Source: Natrarchaeobius chitinivorans
Lineage (GTDB): Archaea; Halobacteriota; Halobacteria; Halobacteriales; Natrialbaceae
NCBI RefSeq assembly: GCF_003841505.1
Contig: NZ_REGA01000009.1
Location: 105,194-169,193 of the forward strand
Reading direction: 5' to 3'
DNA: 64,000 bases
Shown here: positions 43,532 to 53,186 of the stretch, piece after piece
Layout: each line of letters begins with the position of its first letter
How positions within the stretch are numbered: the first letter of the stretch is position 1
The notes under the pieces: model-generated
Told to the model about the DNA's origin: nothing
Seen by the model: only the letters and a program-made list of their open reading frames with translations
Database searches by the model: none
Program-made: the position numbers and the translations under genes

Positions 43532-44884
43532 CTATCGGACGTTCGGCCGGAGCACCCGCCACGCGACGCCGGGACGAAGCAGCGTCGCCGGGAGACACTC
43601 GAGGCGGAACACGCGGTAGAACGCGTCGGTCAGCTCGCCGTCGGAGTGAGCCTGGCGAACCAGCCGCGACGTGTACCGGTTGAAGACGTCCGTACCGCGG
43701 GGTTTCGGCCCGGTCGTCTGCGGGAACGCGAAGTCGGCACCGACGGCGATTTTCCAGGCGGCGTCGATCACGGGTGCGATCCCGTCGAAAAATTCCGGTG
43801 CCAGCTTCTCGTTGCGTCCGTCGGCGAGGGCGTGATGGAGTATCAGGGCGTCGAGCGCCGCGACCGACATCCCCTGGCCGTAAACCGGGTTGAAGCTGGC
43901 GACGGCGTCGCCGGTGACGAGCAGCCCCTCCGGGAACCGATCCAGCGTCTCGAACCGACGCCGAATACTCGAGGGGAAGGGGTAGTGGTGGATCGTCTCG
44001 GAAACCCACTCCCGACTCGTTACGAGTCGTTCGAACTCGGGAACGGGGAAGCTCTCGGCGAACGCGACGAACTCGTTTTCGGTTCTCGGCGCCGCCTCGC
44101 CGTGGATACCCTGGAAGATCACCTCCCAGCGGTCACCCTCGACGGGAATCGCCGCGCCGCCTCGAGGACGAGACGGAACGGGTGGGACGAAAAGCGAATA
44201 GCGGGCCTCCGGTCGTCGCTCGACGCGGATCGTTCCGTACGTCACGTCGACGGTGACCTCGTCGACGGGTGGCGGCGCGTACCCGTTGGCCTCGAGCCAC
44301 GCCGGGGTTCGACTCGTCCGACCGGTGGCGTCGACAACCAGATCGGCATCCAGAGACGTTTCACCGCCGGAGTCGGCGCGATACGTTACGCCGTCGATTC
44401 CGCCTTCGGAGTCGACGAGGTAGTCGACGAACCGGCACTCGCCGCGTTGCTCGACGGTCTCGAACTTCGCGAGTCGTTGCCGGACGACGTGTTCGAACAG
44501 CGCCCGGGTCGCACAGTACATCGGGAGTCGCGTCGGTCCGTTAGCCAGGAAGTCGCCCTGTTCGTAGTATCGCATGTCCGTCGCGGCGTCGATAACCAGC
44601 CCACCCGCCGAGAGCAGTCGCTCGCCGAATCCCGGGAAGAAGTCCTCGAGCGTCGCCCGCCCGGCCTCGAGCATGACGTGGGGGTGACTGCTCTGGGGTG
44701 TGCCGTCGCGGGCCGCGGGGTCGTCGGGCAGCGGATCGCGCTCGAGGACGACGACCTCCTCGAACCCGTCGGCCAGGACCCGCGCGGCACAGAGGCCCGC
44801 GATACTCCCTCCGAGGACGACCGCCCGGTCGCCGACGTGGCCGACGCGGTCGGGATCGTATCGGGGGATGGTCGAGAGCGTCAT
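43532..44884 (-). CDS. FAD-dependent monooxygenase/oxidoreductase
   Basis: 450 residues. AVVLGGSIAGLCAARVLADGFEEVVVLERD is the FAD-binding Rossmann fold with the terminal acidic residue. LDADLVVDATGRTSRTPAWL is the second conserved motif, and LLVTGDAVASFNPVYGQGMSVAALDALIL is the GD motif that contacts the FAD ribityl chain. Relatives include squalene-epoxidase-like and geranylgeranyl-reductase-like enzymes; the substrate is unknown. ATG 44884 is supported by a TATA box at 44904-44914 (complement TATATTATAAG). Confidence 0.88.
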   Translation of the reverse strand: MTLSTIPRYDPDRVGHVGDRAVVLGGSIAGLCAARVLADGFEEVVVLERDPLPDDPAARDGTPQSSHPHVMLEAGRATLEDFFPGFGERLLSAGGLVIDAATDMRYYEQGDFLANGPTRLPMYCATRALFEHVVRQRLAKFETVEQRGECRFVDYLVDSEGGIDGVTYRADSGGETSLDADLVVDATGRTSRTPAWLEANGYAPPPVDEVTVDVTYGTIRVERRPEARYSLFVPPVPSRPRGGAAIPVEGDRWEVIFQGIHGEAAPRTENEFVAFAESFPVPEFERLVTSREWVSETIHHYPFPSSIRRRFETLDRFPEGLLVTGDAVASFNPVYGQGMSVAALDALILHHALADGRNEKLAPEFFDGIAPVIDAAWKIAVGADFAFPQTTGPKPRGTDVFNRYTSRLVRQAHSDGELTDAFYRVFRLECLPATLLRPGVAWRVLRPNVR

Positions 44885-44903
44885 ACCGGCCGTTCGAAGG
44901 CGC

Positions 44904-44914
44904 TTATAATATAG
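44904..44914 (-). promoter_or_regulatory. TATA box of the FAD oxidoreductase gene
   Basis: Minus-strand CTATATTATAAG is centred about 25 nt before the ATG at 44884, consistent with a leaderless transcript. Confidence 0.65.
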
Positions 44915-45080
44915 ACCGACATTTCGAGACGACCCTGGAGCGTTCGACTTCCTCCTCGGTTCAACGGTCTCGCACCCCGGCCACTCGTCGATCGCTTCGC
45001 AAAACAGCTCGGTGCCGTTCTCGTCGAATCGCTGGTCGTCCGATCGTAACACCTGCAACGATTCACGCCCAGAGTCGCGT

Positions 45081-46127
45081 ATGGACATCGGAGTCATCGG
45101 CGCCGGCGCGGCGAGTGCGGCGGCGGCGTACGCCATCCACCGAGACGCGCCGGACGCACACTGTACGGTACTCGAGAAGTCCGGCGGCGTCTGCGGGCGG
45201 GCGGCGACGCGACGTCGCGACGGAACGTACTACGACTACGGGGCGAACTACCTGAAAGACGACGACGAGCGCATCGTCTCGCTCGTGACCGAACGACTCG
45301 AGAGCGACGGTCTCGTCTCGGTCGACGGGCCGATACACGTCTTCGACGAGGACGGAACCGTCGGCGAAGGCAGGCAGACAGATGAACGGAAGTTGACCTA
45401 TCGAACGGGCATCACGCAACTCGCGAAGCGGCTGTTCGCCGAGACGGACGCGACGGTGAACCGGCACACCCGAATTACGGGGATCAGCCGCGACGGCGAC
45501 CAGTGGCTGCTGACCGACGCCGACGGCGATCGGTGGGGACCGTACGACAGATTGCTCTGTACGCCGCCGGCCCCGCAGACGGCGCGACTCGTCCGCGAGG
45601 CGGACTGGGACGACGACCGACGCGCCTCCATCGCCGAGGCCGCCGAGGCAGTCGAGTACCGGACGATCCTGACCGCCGTCCTCGGCTACGAGTTCGCACT
45701 CGAGGTGCCGTACTATGCACTCGTCAACACCGACAAGCGCCACGAGATCGGCTGGATCGCACGGGAGGAGTGCAAGCCCGGTCACGTTCCCGACGGCGAG
45801 TCGGTTCTGATCGTGCAGGCGAACGATCGGTGGTCGGTCGAGCGGTACGACGACGACCCGACCGACACCGTCGCGGAACTCGCCCGACTGACCGCCGACG
45901 TCGTCGGCGACGCCCGCCTCGAGACGCCGGCGTGGACGGATTACCAGGGGTGGCGGTACGCACAGCCGGAACGCGGCGTCGACCGGGATGCGGTCGAGTC
46001 GGCCGAACGCGACGGGTTGTACTGTCTCGGCGACTGGGTCGCCGGCGAGGGTCGGCTCCACGCCGCGCTCCGAAACGGACTCGAGACCGGCGAGCGGGTC
46101 GCTCGGTCACTCGAGGCCGGCGATTGA
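45081..46127 (+). CDS. NAD(P)/FAD-dependent amine oxidase-like protein (renalase-like)
   Basis: 348 residues. MDIGVIGAGAASAAAAYAI is the FAD-binding GxGxxx region, then LEKSGGVCGRAATRRRDGTYYDYGANYL, the conserved second part of amine-oxidase-like flavoproteins. YDRLLCTPPAPQTARLV and GLYCLGDWVAGEGRLHAALRNGLETGERVARSL (the C-terminal FAD motif) complete the fold. Relatives oxidise NAD(P)H anomers or amines; the substrate here is uncertain. ATG 45081 is chosen because the FAD motif begins right there. It converges with the photolyase gene. Confidence 0.9.
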   Translation: MDIGVIGAGAASAAAAYAIHRDAPDAHCTVLEKSGGVCGRAATRRRDGTYYDYGANYLKDDDERIVSLVTERLESDGLVSVDGPIHVFDEDGTVGEGRQTDERKLTYRTGITQLAKRLFAETDATVNRHTRITGISRDGDQWLLTDADGDRWGPYDRLLCTPPAPQTARLVREADWDDDRRASIAEAAEAVEYRTILTAVLGYEFALEVPYYALVNTDKRHEIGWIAREECKPGHVPDGESVLIVQANDRWSVERYDDDPTDTVAELARLTADVVGDARLETPAWTDYQGWRYAQPERGVDRDAVESAERDGLYCLGDWVAGEGRLHAALRNGLETGERVARSLEAGD

Positions 46128-46147
46128 GACGGACCGGTGAACTCGGT

Positions 46148-47548
46148 TCACTCGTCGCCGCGGGCCGTCTCGAACATTTCGATGGCCGCCTCGCGACACT
46201 CCGCGTGGTCGACGATCGGAGCCGGATACGCCGGCGCGACGGCCGCCCGCTCCTCGGGCTCGAGGTCTGGCCAGTCGTGGATGGCCTCGGGAGGGGCCTC
46301 CTCGAGTTCCGGAACGTGTTCGTGGATGTATTCGGCGTCGGGATCGTACCGCTCTCCCTGCGTCATCGGGTTGAATATCCGGAAGTACGGCTGTGCGTCG
46401 GTGCCGGTTCCGGCCGCCCACTGCCAGCCGCCGACGTCGTTCGCGGTGTCGTGATCGACGAGTTTCTCGCGGAACCAGGCGTACCCTTTCCGCCAGTCGA
46501 GCAGGAGGTCTTTCGTCAGGAACGAGGCGACGATCATCCGCACGCGGTTGTGGACGAACGCCTCGGATCGAAGCTGGCGCATTCCGGCGTCGACGATCGG
46601 ATACCCCGTTTCGCCGTCTTTCCACGCCTGGAGGGCGTCCGGATCGGTTCGCCACCGGATCCGGTGTTCGTACGATCGGTAGTTCTGCGTGACGACGCTC
46701 GGGTTCGCGTCGAGGACGTGGGCGTAGAACTCCCGCCAGGCGAGTTGCGACGCGAACTCCTCGCACGATTCGATCGCCGCCTCGTCCGGCGCGTCGTCTT
46801 TCGCACGCTCGAGGGCTTCGTCCACCGTCCGTATTCCGACGGTTCCCCACTTGAGGTGGGCCGACAGTCCCGAGGTTGCGTCGGCCGCAGGTTCGTCCCG
46901 TCTGTCCGCGTACCGATAGACGGGGCCGGCACAGAACGTCTCGAGGCGACGGCGTGCGGCGTCCATCCCGCCGTCGGGAACGTCCGCCTCGGGGTCGTCG
47001 AATCCGAGGTCGGCGAGCGACGGGAGGGGGCCACTCGAGACGTCCGCCAGCCGGTCGGCGGGCGGTTCCGGAGCGGGTGATTCAGTCTCGCGATCGCGCC
47101 ACTTGCGCCAGAAGTAGGAGTAGACGGCGTACGTCTCGCCTTTCTGCGTGGTGATCGAACCGGGTTCGTGCAGGAGGGCGTCGTCGTACGACTCGACGTC
47201 GATACCCGCGCCGCCGAGCGCCTTGCGGACCGCCTCGTCTCGGTCGTCCGCAAGCCCCGAGTAGTCGAGGTTCCACGTCACGCAGTCTGCGCCGTGTTCG
47301 CGGGCGATGCGCGGAATTTCGTCCCGCGGATCGCCGGTCGCAACGACGAGATCGCTCCCGCGCTCGCGGTACCACGCGCGAAGTTCGGCCAGCGACTCGA
47401 GCATGAACGCGACCCTTGGTGGCGAGGCGAACTCGAGTATTTCAGGATCGAAAACGAAGACGGGGAGTGTCATCCCCTCCGACGCCGCGGCGTCGAGCGA
47501 TCGGTTGTCGGTCGCACGGAGGTCTCGACGGTGCCAGTGGACGTTCAT
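46148..47548 (-). CDS. phr: Deoxyribodipyrimidine photolyase
   Basis: 466 residues, class I photolyase length. The N-terminal domain begins NVHWHRRDLRATDNRSLDAA (antenna-cofactor domain). The FAD domain has SGLSAHLKWGTVGIRTV, FASQLAWREFYAHVL, YPIVDAGMRQLRSEAFVHNR, MIVASFLTKDLLLDWRKG and NDVGGWQWAAGTGTDAQPYFRIFNP, the family signatures including the tryptophans of the electron path. It repairs UV cyclobutane dimers with blue light. The antenna in haloarchaea is usually an 8-hydroxy-deazaflavin. Confidence 0.96.
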   Translation of the reverse strand: MNVHWHRRDLRATDNRSLDAAASEGMTLPVFVFDPEILEFASPPRVAFMLESLAELRAWYRERGSDLVVATGDPRDEIPRIAREHGADCVTWNLDYSGLADDRDEAVRKALGGAGIDVESYDDALLHEPGSITTQKGETYAVYSYFWRKWRDRETESPAPEPPADRLADVSSGPLPSLADLGFDDPEADVPDGGMDAARRRLETFCAGPVYRYADRRDEPAADATSGLSAHLKWGTVGIRTVDEALERAKDDAPDEAAIESCEEFASQLAWREFYAHVLDANPSVVTQNYRSYEHRIRWRTDPDALQAWKDGETGYPIVDAGMRQLRSEAFVHNRVRMIVASFLTKDLLLDWRKGYAWFREKLVDHDTANDVGGWQWAAGTGTDAQPYFRIFNPMTQGERYDPDAEYIHEHVPELEEAPPEAIHDWPDLEPEERAAVAPAYPAPIVDHAECREAAIEMFETARGDE

Positions 47549-47773
47549 CGCATGGCGGCGGTTCCAGCCCGTGTTTCCGTCGGCGTAGCAGTCCTGGACG
47601 GATTCGACTGCGAATCGTCAGCGTGACCGACGTGTGTGAGTCTCATACACCGACGTCGTCTTCTCGAGAGTTAGTGATTTCCCCGTTGGGTCCATCTCGC
47701 CTCGAGAGACCGGCCGGCGAATCCCCTGATAGCGCCGACAGCCGTTTCACTATCCCTACGGTCGTCGTCGAGG
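47549..47773. other. Gene-free interval
   Basis: 225 bp after the photolyase start. TGTGTGAGTCTCATACACC at about 47632-47650 contains a GTGTGAG/CTCATAC imperfect palindrome that could be an operator. No gene is seen. With the adjoining inverted-repeat element the gap is 336 bp. Confidence 0.4.
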
Positions 47774-47885
47774 ATATACTACCGGACGGAGCGAAGCGAC
47801 GATCGGTCGCGCAACTGCGGCCACACCCGAGGGACGACCACGAATTCGCGACCGACCTCACACGGACCCCTGTCCGACAGTATAT
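47774..47885. mobile_element. Inverted-repeat element, 112 bp (copy 2 of 2)
   Basis: Left terminus ATATACTACCGGACGGA, right terminus complement ATATACTGTCGGACAGG. Same length and terminal sequence type as 25224-25336, with diverged interiors. It abuts the TAA stop of the next minus-strand gene. Confidence 0.55.
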
Positions 47886-48526
47886 TACCCGTCGTCGCCG
47901 ATGCGCTCGAGGTCCGACTCCTCGAGCGGGAGAAACCGAGCCGGGAGGTGATCGAAGACGGGATCGGGGACGCGCTCGAGTACCCGCTCGGCGACCACGG
48001 CGAGGGGCTTTCGCACGAGTACGTACCCCGCCGAGATTGCGAGGCCAGCGAAGGCGAGACGTCTGACGACGCCGTCGAAGACCACCAGTGCGGGAATTGC
48101 AAGCGCGACGGCGAGAGCGAGATCCTCGGGCGCACCGTCGTAGCGGACCCACCGCCGCGGCTCGATCCACCGGTCGTGGTAGTGGCTGTACACCGCCCGG
48201 TCGGACGTCGCCCGCCAGGGTTTCAACTCGAGGCCGCCACCGAACGCGTCCATCGCCGAGTGGAGCGCTGCGGCGAGGAGGAAGACCGCCGTGGCGACGG
48301 TCGCCGGCCTGGGAACGGTTACTGCGACGACCGATGCCGGGACCGCGAGCACCCAGTAGTAGACCGGGAAGTGAAGCGTCCGGCGGTGGCCGGCGTAGAG
48401 GTCGAGGTCGGGGAAGAGTCCGCCGACGATCGCGGCGGCGGCGATGACGAACGCGAACTCGGGGACGACGATCGCGAGCGCAGCGGCGACCGCGAGCCCT
48501 CCGTACGCGTGAGTCGTGGCCATCAT
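47885..48526 (-). CDS. Membrane-bound metal-dependent hydrolase (YdjM-like)
   Basis: 213 residues (ATG 48526; ATG 48523 is equally possible). MATTHAYGGLAVAAALAIV starts a hydrophobic helix, and GGLFPDLDLYAGHRRTLHFPVYYW carries the DxD and HR-x-x-x-H motifs of the YdjM family. A later helix-rich region has LHSAMDAFGGGLELKPW. Members are membrane proteins with metal-hydrolase-like motifs and unclear substrates. It reads divergently from the gene at 48775. Confidence 0.83.
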   Translation of the reverse strand: MMATTHAYGGLAVAAALAIVVPEFAFVIAAAAIVGGLFPDLDLYAGHRRTLHFPVYYWVLAVPASVVAVTVPRPATVATAVFLLAAALHSAMDAFGGGLELKPWRATSDRAVYSHYHDRWIEPRRWVRYDGAPEDLALAVALAIPALVVFDGVVRRLAFAGLAISAGYVLVRKPLAVVAERVLERVPDPVFDHLPARFLPLEESDLERIGDDG

Positions 48527-48774
48527 AGCGAGTATCCCGTGTACGCACGACGGCCTCATATGGGCGTCGGGTGGTCGAGAACGGATACGTTCCACCGGCC
48601 GCATGTGATTGGGCACGCAGTCGTCCCGGGAGAGGGGACGGCGAGTCCTCGGGTTCCCGGGATGCGCTCTCTCGGCGGCGGTCGCCAGTTGCAAGCCGCG
48701 ACCTTTACTCGAATCCCGTCGTACGGACGGTTCGGACGGCCCTTCCCCACCAGCGTGTGCCGAACGAACTATCG

Positions 48775-50055
48775 ATGTCACGGACTCCGACTCGGGCGTT
48801 TCACGGCGAACGATCGAACGCGTATCTCTCCTGGCTGGCGATCGCTGTCGCCGGATTCGTCGGCGCACAGGCGCTCGTCGACGGCCGGATCCACGAAACG
48901 CTGTTCGCCGCGACCGTCGTGATCGTCGCGATCGTTCCCGTCGTCGCCCTCGAGTCCACACGCGCCGCGCTCCCCTGGGAGGTGACGACGGTTGCGGTTG
49001 CGGCGCTGCTCGTGGCTACGATCTTCCCCGATCTCTGGCGTCGCCAGCTCGTCCTCTATACCGGTGGCGCGGCGATCGCACTCGCGCTCACCCTCGAGGT
49101 ACACGCGCTGACGGAGGTTCGACTCGAGCGGTGGTTCGCGGTCGCCGTCGTCACGATGGTGTCGGCGTCGATTGCGGCGGTGTGGGCGATGGTGACGTGG
49201 ATTCGGGACCTCCTCGCAGGAACTGCGATTCTCGCGAGCAACGCGGAACTGATGTGGCTTCTGATCACCGCGACGACGGCGGGGCTGTTCGCGGGCGTCT
49301 GTTTCGATCTGTACTATCGGCACTTCCCCGGTGACGAACTCGTCTCGGCACCCGTCGACGGCATCGACGAGGACGTGTTCGCGATCGAAGCCGACATCGA
49401 CGGGCGGCCGCCGCTCGAGGAGCGCCTTCCCGTTTCCGGAGGACTCCAGCGTGTGCTCGTTCAGGTGCTTCGTCTCGGAATGGTCGCGATGGCCGGATAC
49501 GGTGCCGTGACACTCGACTTCGGGGCCGTCTCCAACGCGACCGCAATGCTCGCGGTGACGTTCGTTCCGACGCTGCTTCGTCACAGATACGACCTCCCGT
49601 TCGACTCGGGGCTCGTGCTCTGGGTTACGGTGGTTGTCTTCATGCACTCGATCGGTTCGTTTTACATCTACGATCGCTCGTTCTGGTGGCACAACCTCAC
49701 CCACCCGCTGTCGGCGACGCTCGTCGGTGGCGTCGGCTACGTCGCGATCCGCGTGCTCGACGAGCACCGGGAGGAAATTCACCTTCCACCAGAACTGACG
49801 CCGGGGTTCATCGTCATATTCGTCCTCTCGTTCGGCGTCTTCTGGGAGATCGGCGAGTTCGGCTTCGACGTCGTCGCCGGTATCACCGGCCTCGAGATGC
49901 CCCTGGCTCAACACGGCCTCGACGATACGATGTCCGATATCCTGTTCAATACCATCGGAGCGATCGTCGTCGCCCGCTGGGGCCTACCCTACCTCACGGA
50001 CGTTACCGACGCCGTTACGGACCGCCTCGACGGGTGGTCGCCCCTCGAGTCGTGA
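48775..50055 (+). CDS. Multi-span membrane protein, DUF2238-like C-terminus
   Basis: 426 residues with about ten hydrophobic helices. The C-terminal half contains MHSIGSFYIYDRSFWWHNLTH and PLSATLVGGVGYVAIRVLDE, then FGVFWEIGEFGFDVVAGITG and LDDTMSDILFNTIGAIVVA. The H-x-x-x-x-FY..WWHNLTH and WEIGEF..DTxxDxxxNTxGA residues fit the pattern of YjdF/DUF2238 membrane proteins. The loop at about 185-230 is acidic and soluble. Function unknown. Confidence 0.8.
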   Translation: MSRTPTRAFHGERSNAYLSWLAIAVAGFVGAQALVDGRIHETLFAATVVIVAIVPVVALESTRAALPWEVTTVAVAALLVATIFPDLWRRQLVLYTGGAAIALALTLEVHALTEVRLERWFAVAVVTMVSASIAAVWAMVTWIRDLLAGTAILASNAELMWLLITATTAGLFAGVCFDLYYRHFPGDELVSAPVDGIDEDVFAIEADIDGRPPLEERLPVSGGLQRVLVQVLRLGMVAMAGYGAVTLDFGAVSNATAMLAVTFVPTLLRHRYDLPFDSGLVLWVTVVVFMHSIGSFYIYDRSFWWHNLTHPLSATLVGGVGYVAIRVLDEHREEIHLPPELTPGFIVIFVLSFGVFWEIGEFGFDVVAGITGLEMPLAQHGLDDTMSDILFNTIGAIVVARWGLPYLTDVTDAVTDRLDGWSPLES

Positions 50056-50257
50056 TGGGTAAACGGCGGGATACGATTGCTCCGGCGCTCTCCGTCCGAT
50101 CACTCGAGCGATCGTCGATTTTCCGGGGTCGACGGACTGCGGAAATCGGATCGCCCTGTCGGGACACAGGCACTTTCACTGGTGAGTGGATTTACGTTAT
50201 TGAGTCGAGTTCGAAAACGAATCAACAATTAAGATCTATAGCTGAGAAGCCGATTTC

Positions 50258-51157
50258 ATGCCATCCCCGAGCTACTTCGGTGAGGTCAGACGGTATCTTC
50301 GCGATCAGGGGTGGAACACGTCGTCACGACGGCTACAGGAGGGGGTCTTTCTGTACGGCGGAACCCGGAAATCCGCGGATGGCCGGCAGCGCGTCGTCGT
50401 GCTCGCCGTCGTCGATCCCGACGTGGCGGTGACCGAACGGCACTTGCGACATCTCTGGAACGTCGGTCGTGAGAAGGACGCTGACGCAGCGGTGGTGACG
50501 AAAGCCGGCGGGCTTTCGGAGCGCGTGACGGACGTCGCGGAATCGAACGGCTTCACGGTGTTAGAAAGCGAAACGGTTCGACGAGACGGTTCCGAACCGT
50601 CACACGAGCGATCGGAGTACCCGTCGGACGACGAGGGCTACGAGATCTATCCGTCTCGGTTGCGCATGCTTCTGTACTTCGCCGGAAGCGTCGTACTGGC
50701 GCTTGGGTGTGGCCTCCTCCTGTCGGTAGGTCCCGCTATCGGACTCTACGAGTTCGTCGCGGTGGCCCTCGCGACCCCGTTGTTTGCCGCAGGCTCCGTC
50801 CTGTTTTTCTACCGCCTGATCGACTACTCGCCGGTCATCAGGATCGACGCGACGGGCATCCGCTACAGGAAGTTCAGTTCCATGGAGTTCATCCCGTGGG
50901 ATCGGATCGAATCAGTCGACGTCGAACGTGTCGAACACCGGGGAGGATCGACGGAGATGTTGCAGATTGCAGTTACCGAATATCCGGAGGAACGGTGGTG
51001 GCAACGACTGCAAAACGGGATGAACAAAGCAGTACTCGGGGCCGAAGAGGACGCCTACTACGTCCCGATCGATTCCTACGGCGTCTCCTCGGAAGAAGTG
51101 ACGGGAGCGATCGAACAGTATACCGACGGGACCATACCCGTCCTGATGGAGTCGTAA
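50258..51157 (+). CDS. Endonuclease-like domain fused to a membrane PH-like domain
   Basis: 299 residues. Residues about 1-110 (RQRVVVLAVVDPDVAVTERH, EKDADAAVVTKAGGLSERVTDVAESNGFTVLE) follow the core of restriction-endonuclease-like (Mrr/PD-(D/E)xK) domains, although the catalytic residues are not obvious. Two transmembrane helices (about 130-185) lead to a PH-like C-terminal domain (VIRIDATGIRYRKFSSMEFI and IPWDRIESVDVERV). The arrangement suggests a membrane-tethered regulator rather than a true restriction enzyme; that is inference. Confidence 0.75.
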   Translation: MPSPSYFGEVRRYLRDQGWNTSSRRLQEGVFLYGGTRKSADGRQRVVVLAVVDPDVAVTERHLRHLWNVGREKDADAAVVTKAGGLSERVTDVAESNGFTVLESETVRRDGSEPSHERSEYPSDDEGYEIYPSRLRMLLYFAGSVVLALGCGLLLSVGPAIGLYEFVAVALATPLFAAGSVLFFYRLIDYSPVIRIDATGIRYRKFSSMEFIPWDRIESVDVERVEHRGGSTEMLQIAVTEYPEERWWQRLQNGMNKAVLGAEEDAYYVPIDSYGVSSEEVTGAIEQYTDGTIPVLMES

Positions 51158-51173
51158 CCGGTCTCGCGACCGC

Positions 51174-52529
51174 TCAGAACGTCTCGAGGTAGCGATCGAG
51201 TTCCCACTCGGAGACGTCGACGAGGTACTCCTCGAACTCCTGGGACTTCGCCTCGACGAACTTGGACGCGACGTGGTCGCCGAGCGCCTCGGTGATGACC
51301 TCGTCTTCTTCCAGGGCCTCGACGGCCTGGCCGAGGTTCGACGGCAGCGTCTCGATGCCGTACTCCTCGCGTTTCTGTTCGTCGAACTCGTAAATGTTCT
51401 CTCGGACCGGGTCCGGACACTCGAGGTCCTTCTCGATCCCCTCGAGACCGGCGTGGATCATGACGGCGATCGCGAGGTAGGGGTTACACGACGGGTCCGG
51501 CGAGCGGAGTTCGACTCGGGACGCGGCGGGGACGCGGGCTGCGGGCCTGCGGATCAGCGCCGAGCGGTTGCGGTCGGACCAGGCGACGTAAACGGGAGCT
51601 TCGTAGCCCGGGACGAGTCGCTTGTAGCTGTTGACCGTCGGGTTCGCGATCGCGGTGATCGCCGGCGCGTGCTCGAGGATGCCCGCGAGGAACGAGCGTG
51701 CGGTCTCGCTCAGGTTGAACTCGGCGTCTTCGTCGTGGAAGGCGTTCTCGCCGGCCTCGGTGAAAAGCGAGAGGTGAGTGTGCATGCCGGAGCCGTTGAT
51801 CTTCGGGATGGGTTTTGGCATGAACGTCGCGTGCTGGTCGTGCTGGGCCGCGATGGCGCGAACGACGGTCCGGAACGTGGCGACGTTGTCAGCGGTCGTG
51901 AGTGCGTCGTCGTACTCGAAGTTGATCTCGTGTTGCCCGCGTGCGACCTCGTGGTGGCTGGCTTCGATTTCGAAGCCCATGTCCTCTAACCCGTAGATGA
52001 TGTCCCGGCGGACGTCCGAGGCGAGGTCTTTCGGCGCGAGGTCGAAGTACCCGCCGTGGTCGCCGGTTTTGGTGGTGGCACGACCCTCCTCGTCCTCCTC
52101 GAAGAGGAAGAACTCGGGTTCGGGGGCGGCGTTGACCGTGTAGCCCATCTCGTGAGCGCGGTCGATAGCGTTCTGGAGAACGCGGCGCGGATCGCCCTCG
52201 AACGGCTCCCCGGACGACGTATCGTAGACGTCACAAATCATGCGGGCCGCCGCGCTGTCCTCTTTTTGCCTCCACGGAAGAATCGCGAACGTGTCCGGGT
52301 CGGGAACCAGACGCATGTCCGACTCCTGAATGCGGACGAAGCCTTCGATCGAGGAGCCGTCGAAGTAGATCCCTTCGGCGAACGCCTTCTCGGCCTGGCG
52401 GGCCGGGACAGAGACGTTCTTGACTGTACCCAGAATATCGGTAAATTGGAGCCGGAGGAAGTCGACGTCGTTCGCTTCGATTTCGTCGAGAACCGCCTGT
52501 TCGCTCTCAGTGATGTTTCCGCTTGTCAT
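51174..52529 (-). CDS. glnA: Glutamine synthetase, type I
   Basis: 451 residues. It ligates ammonia to glutamate with ATP. Signatures: [38 protein letters not shown] (the DGSS motif), [17 protein letters not shown] (metal site), [42 protein letters not shown] (substrate loop) and [10 protein letters not shown] with [17 protein letters not shown]. The adenylylation-site tyrosine region of bacterial GSI-beta is absent, as in the alpha type. ATG 52529 is used; ATG 52550 would add seven residues. It is divergent from the Lrp-family gene, which probably senses the amino acid pool for it. Confidence 0.97.
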   Translation of the reverse strand: MTSGNITESEQAVLDEIEANDVDFLRLQFTDILGTVKNVSVPARQAEKAFAEGIYFDGSSIEGFVRIQESDMRLVPDPDTFAILPWRQKEDSAAARMICDVYDTSSGEPFEGDPRRVLQNAIDRAHEMGYTVNAAPEPEFFLFEEDEEGRATTKTGDHGGYFDLAPKDLASDVRRDIIYGLEDMGFEIEASHHEVARGQHEINFEYDDALTTADNVATFRTVVRAIAAQHDQHATFMPKPIPKINGSGMHTHLSLFTEAGENAFHDEDAEFNLSETARSFLAGILEHAPAITAIANPTVNSYKRLVPGYEAPVYVAWSDRNRSALIRRPAARVPAASRVELRSPDPSCNPYLAIAVMIHAGLEGIEKDLECPDPVRENIYEFDEQKREEYGIETLPSNLGQAVEALEEDEVITEALGDHVASKFVEAKSQEFEEYLVDVSEWELDRYLETF

Positions 52530-52599
52530 CTTTCTCGTCGTGCTATCCAAGCATCTCTGCTACTAAAACCCTACTGCTCCGCGCAATTCTCCCATCTCT

Positions 52600-52632
52600 C
52601 CTTCGAAATTGTATATTCGTAAATTTCTAAAG
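52600..52632. promoter_or_regulatory. Shared glnA/lrp promoter region
   Basis: The AT-rich block (TTGTATATTCGTAAATTTC, then TAAAGG) lies between the two divergent starts. TTTCTAAA near 52624-52631 is at the right distance (about 27 nt) before ATG 52656. TTTTAGTA (complement near 52562-52569) could serve glnA. Regulation by the neighbouring Lrp protein is plausible. Confidence 0.5.
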
Positions 52633-52655
52633 GGGTGAGTGAGAGGGTACACCTG

Positions 52656-53117
52656 ATGACGTACGAAAATCTCGATGCAAAACTAGTGAATGCACTTCTC
52701 GGAGACGGCCGAGCGAGCCTCCGCAGTCTCGCCGAGGAGCTCGACGTTTCCGTCACGACGATTTCGAATCACCTCTCGGATCTCGAGGAGGAGGGGGTAA
52801 TCGAAGGATACACACCCCGTCTGGATTACGACGCGGTCGGATACGACGTCACTGCCGTGATTCAGCTTCAGGTCGAGGGGAACGCGCTGCCGGACATCAC
52901 TGATACGCTGCGCGATCACCGCCAGATGATCAGCGTCTACGAGGTCACCGGCGATTACGACGTCATCGCAATCGGCAAGTTCAAAGATACGGACGGAATG
53001 AACGAGCAGATCAAGGCGTTGCTCACCGATCCCGATATCAAAGCCTCCAACACCAGCGTCGTCCTGAACGCGGTCTCGGAGAACGAGCAGTTCGAACTCG
53101 ACATCGAAGACGCCTGA
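52656..53117 (+). CDS. lrp: Lrp/AsnC-family transcriptional regulator
   Basis: 153 residues. Residues about 5-55 are the helix-turn-helix ([41 protein letters not shown]). Residues 70-145 are the RAM ligand/oligomer domain ([40 protein letters not shown]). The gene is divergent from glnA and shares its promoter region, a layout known from other haloarchaea, so regulation of glutamine synthesis is likely. ATG 52656 is preferred over ATG 52635 because it sits about 27 nt after the TATA-like box. Confidence 0.93.
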   Translation: MTYENLDAKLVNALLGDGRASLRSLAEELDVSVTTISNHLSDLEEEGVIEGYTPRLDYDAVGYDVTAVIQLQVEGNALPDITDTLRDHRQMISVYEVTGDYDVIAIGKFKDTDGMNEQIKALLTDPDIKASNTSVVLNAVSENEQFELDIEDA

Positions 53118-53186
53118 TCGGCGGCCGACCGACCGCTTCGTCTCGTTATTTGTCACCACTCGAAAACAGCGTTCGACGGTTTTGTC

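Noticed and set aside
43391..44914. Long plus-strand frame opposite the FAD oxidoreductase
   Set aside because: Mirror of a well-supported gene with FAD motifs and a TATA box; the antisense product has no domain.
50258..51157. Active type IV restriction enzyme
   Set aside because: Catalytic PD-(D/E)xK residues are not evident and the protein is a membrane fusion, so only endonuclease-like is claimed.
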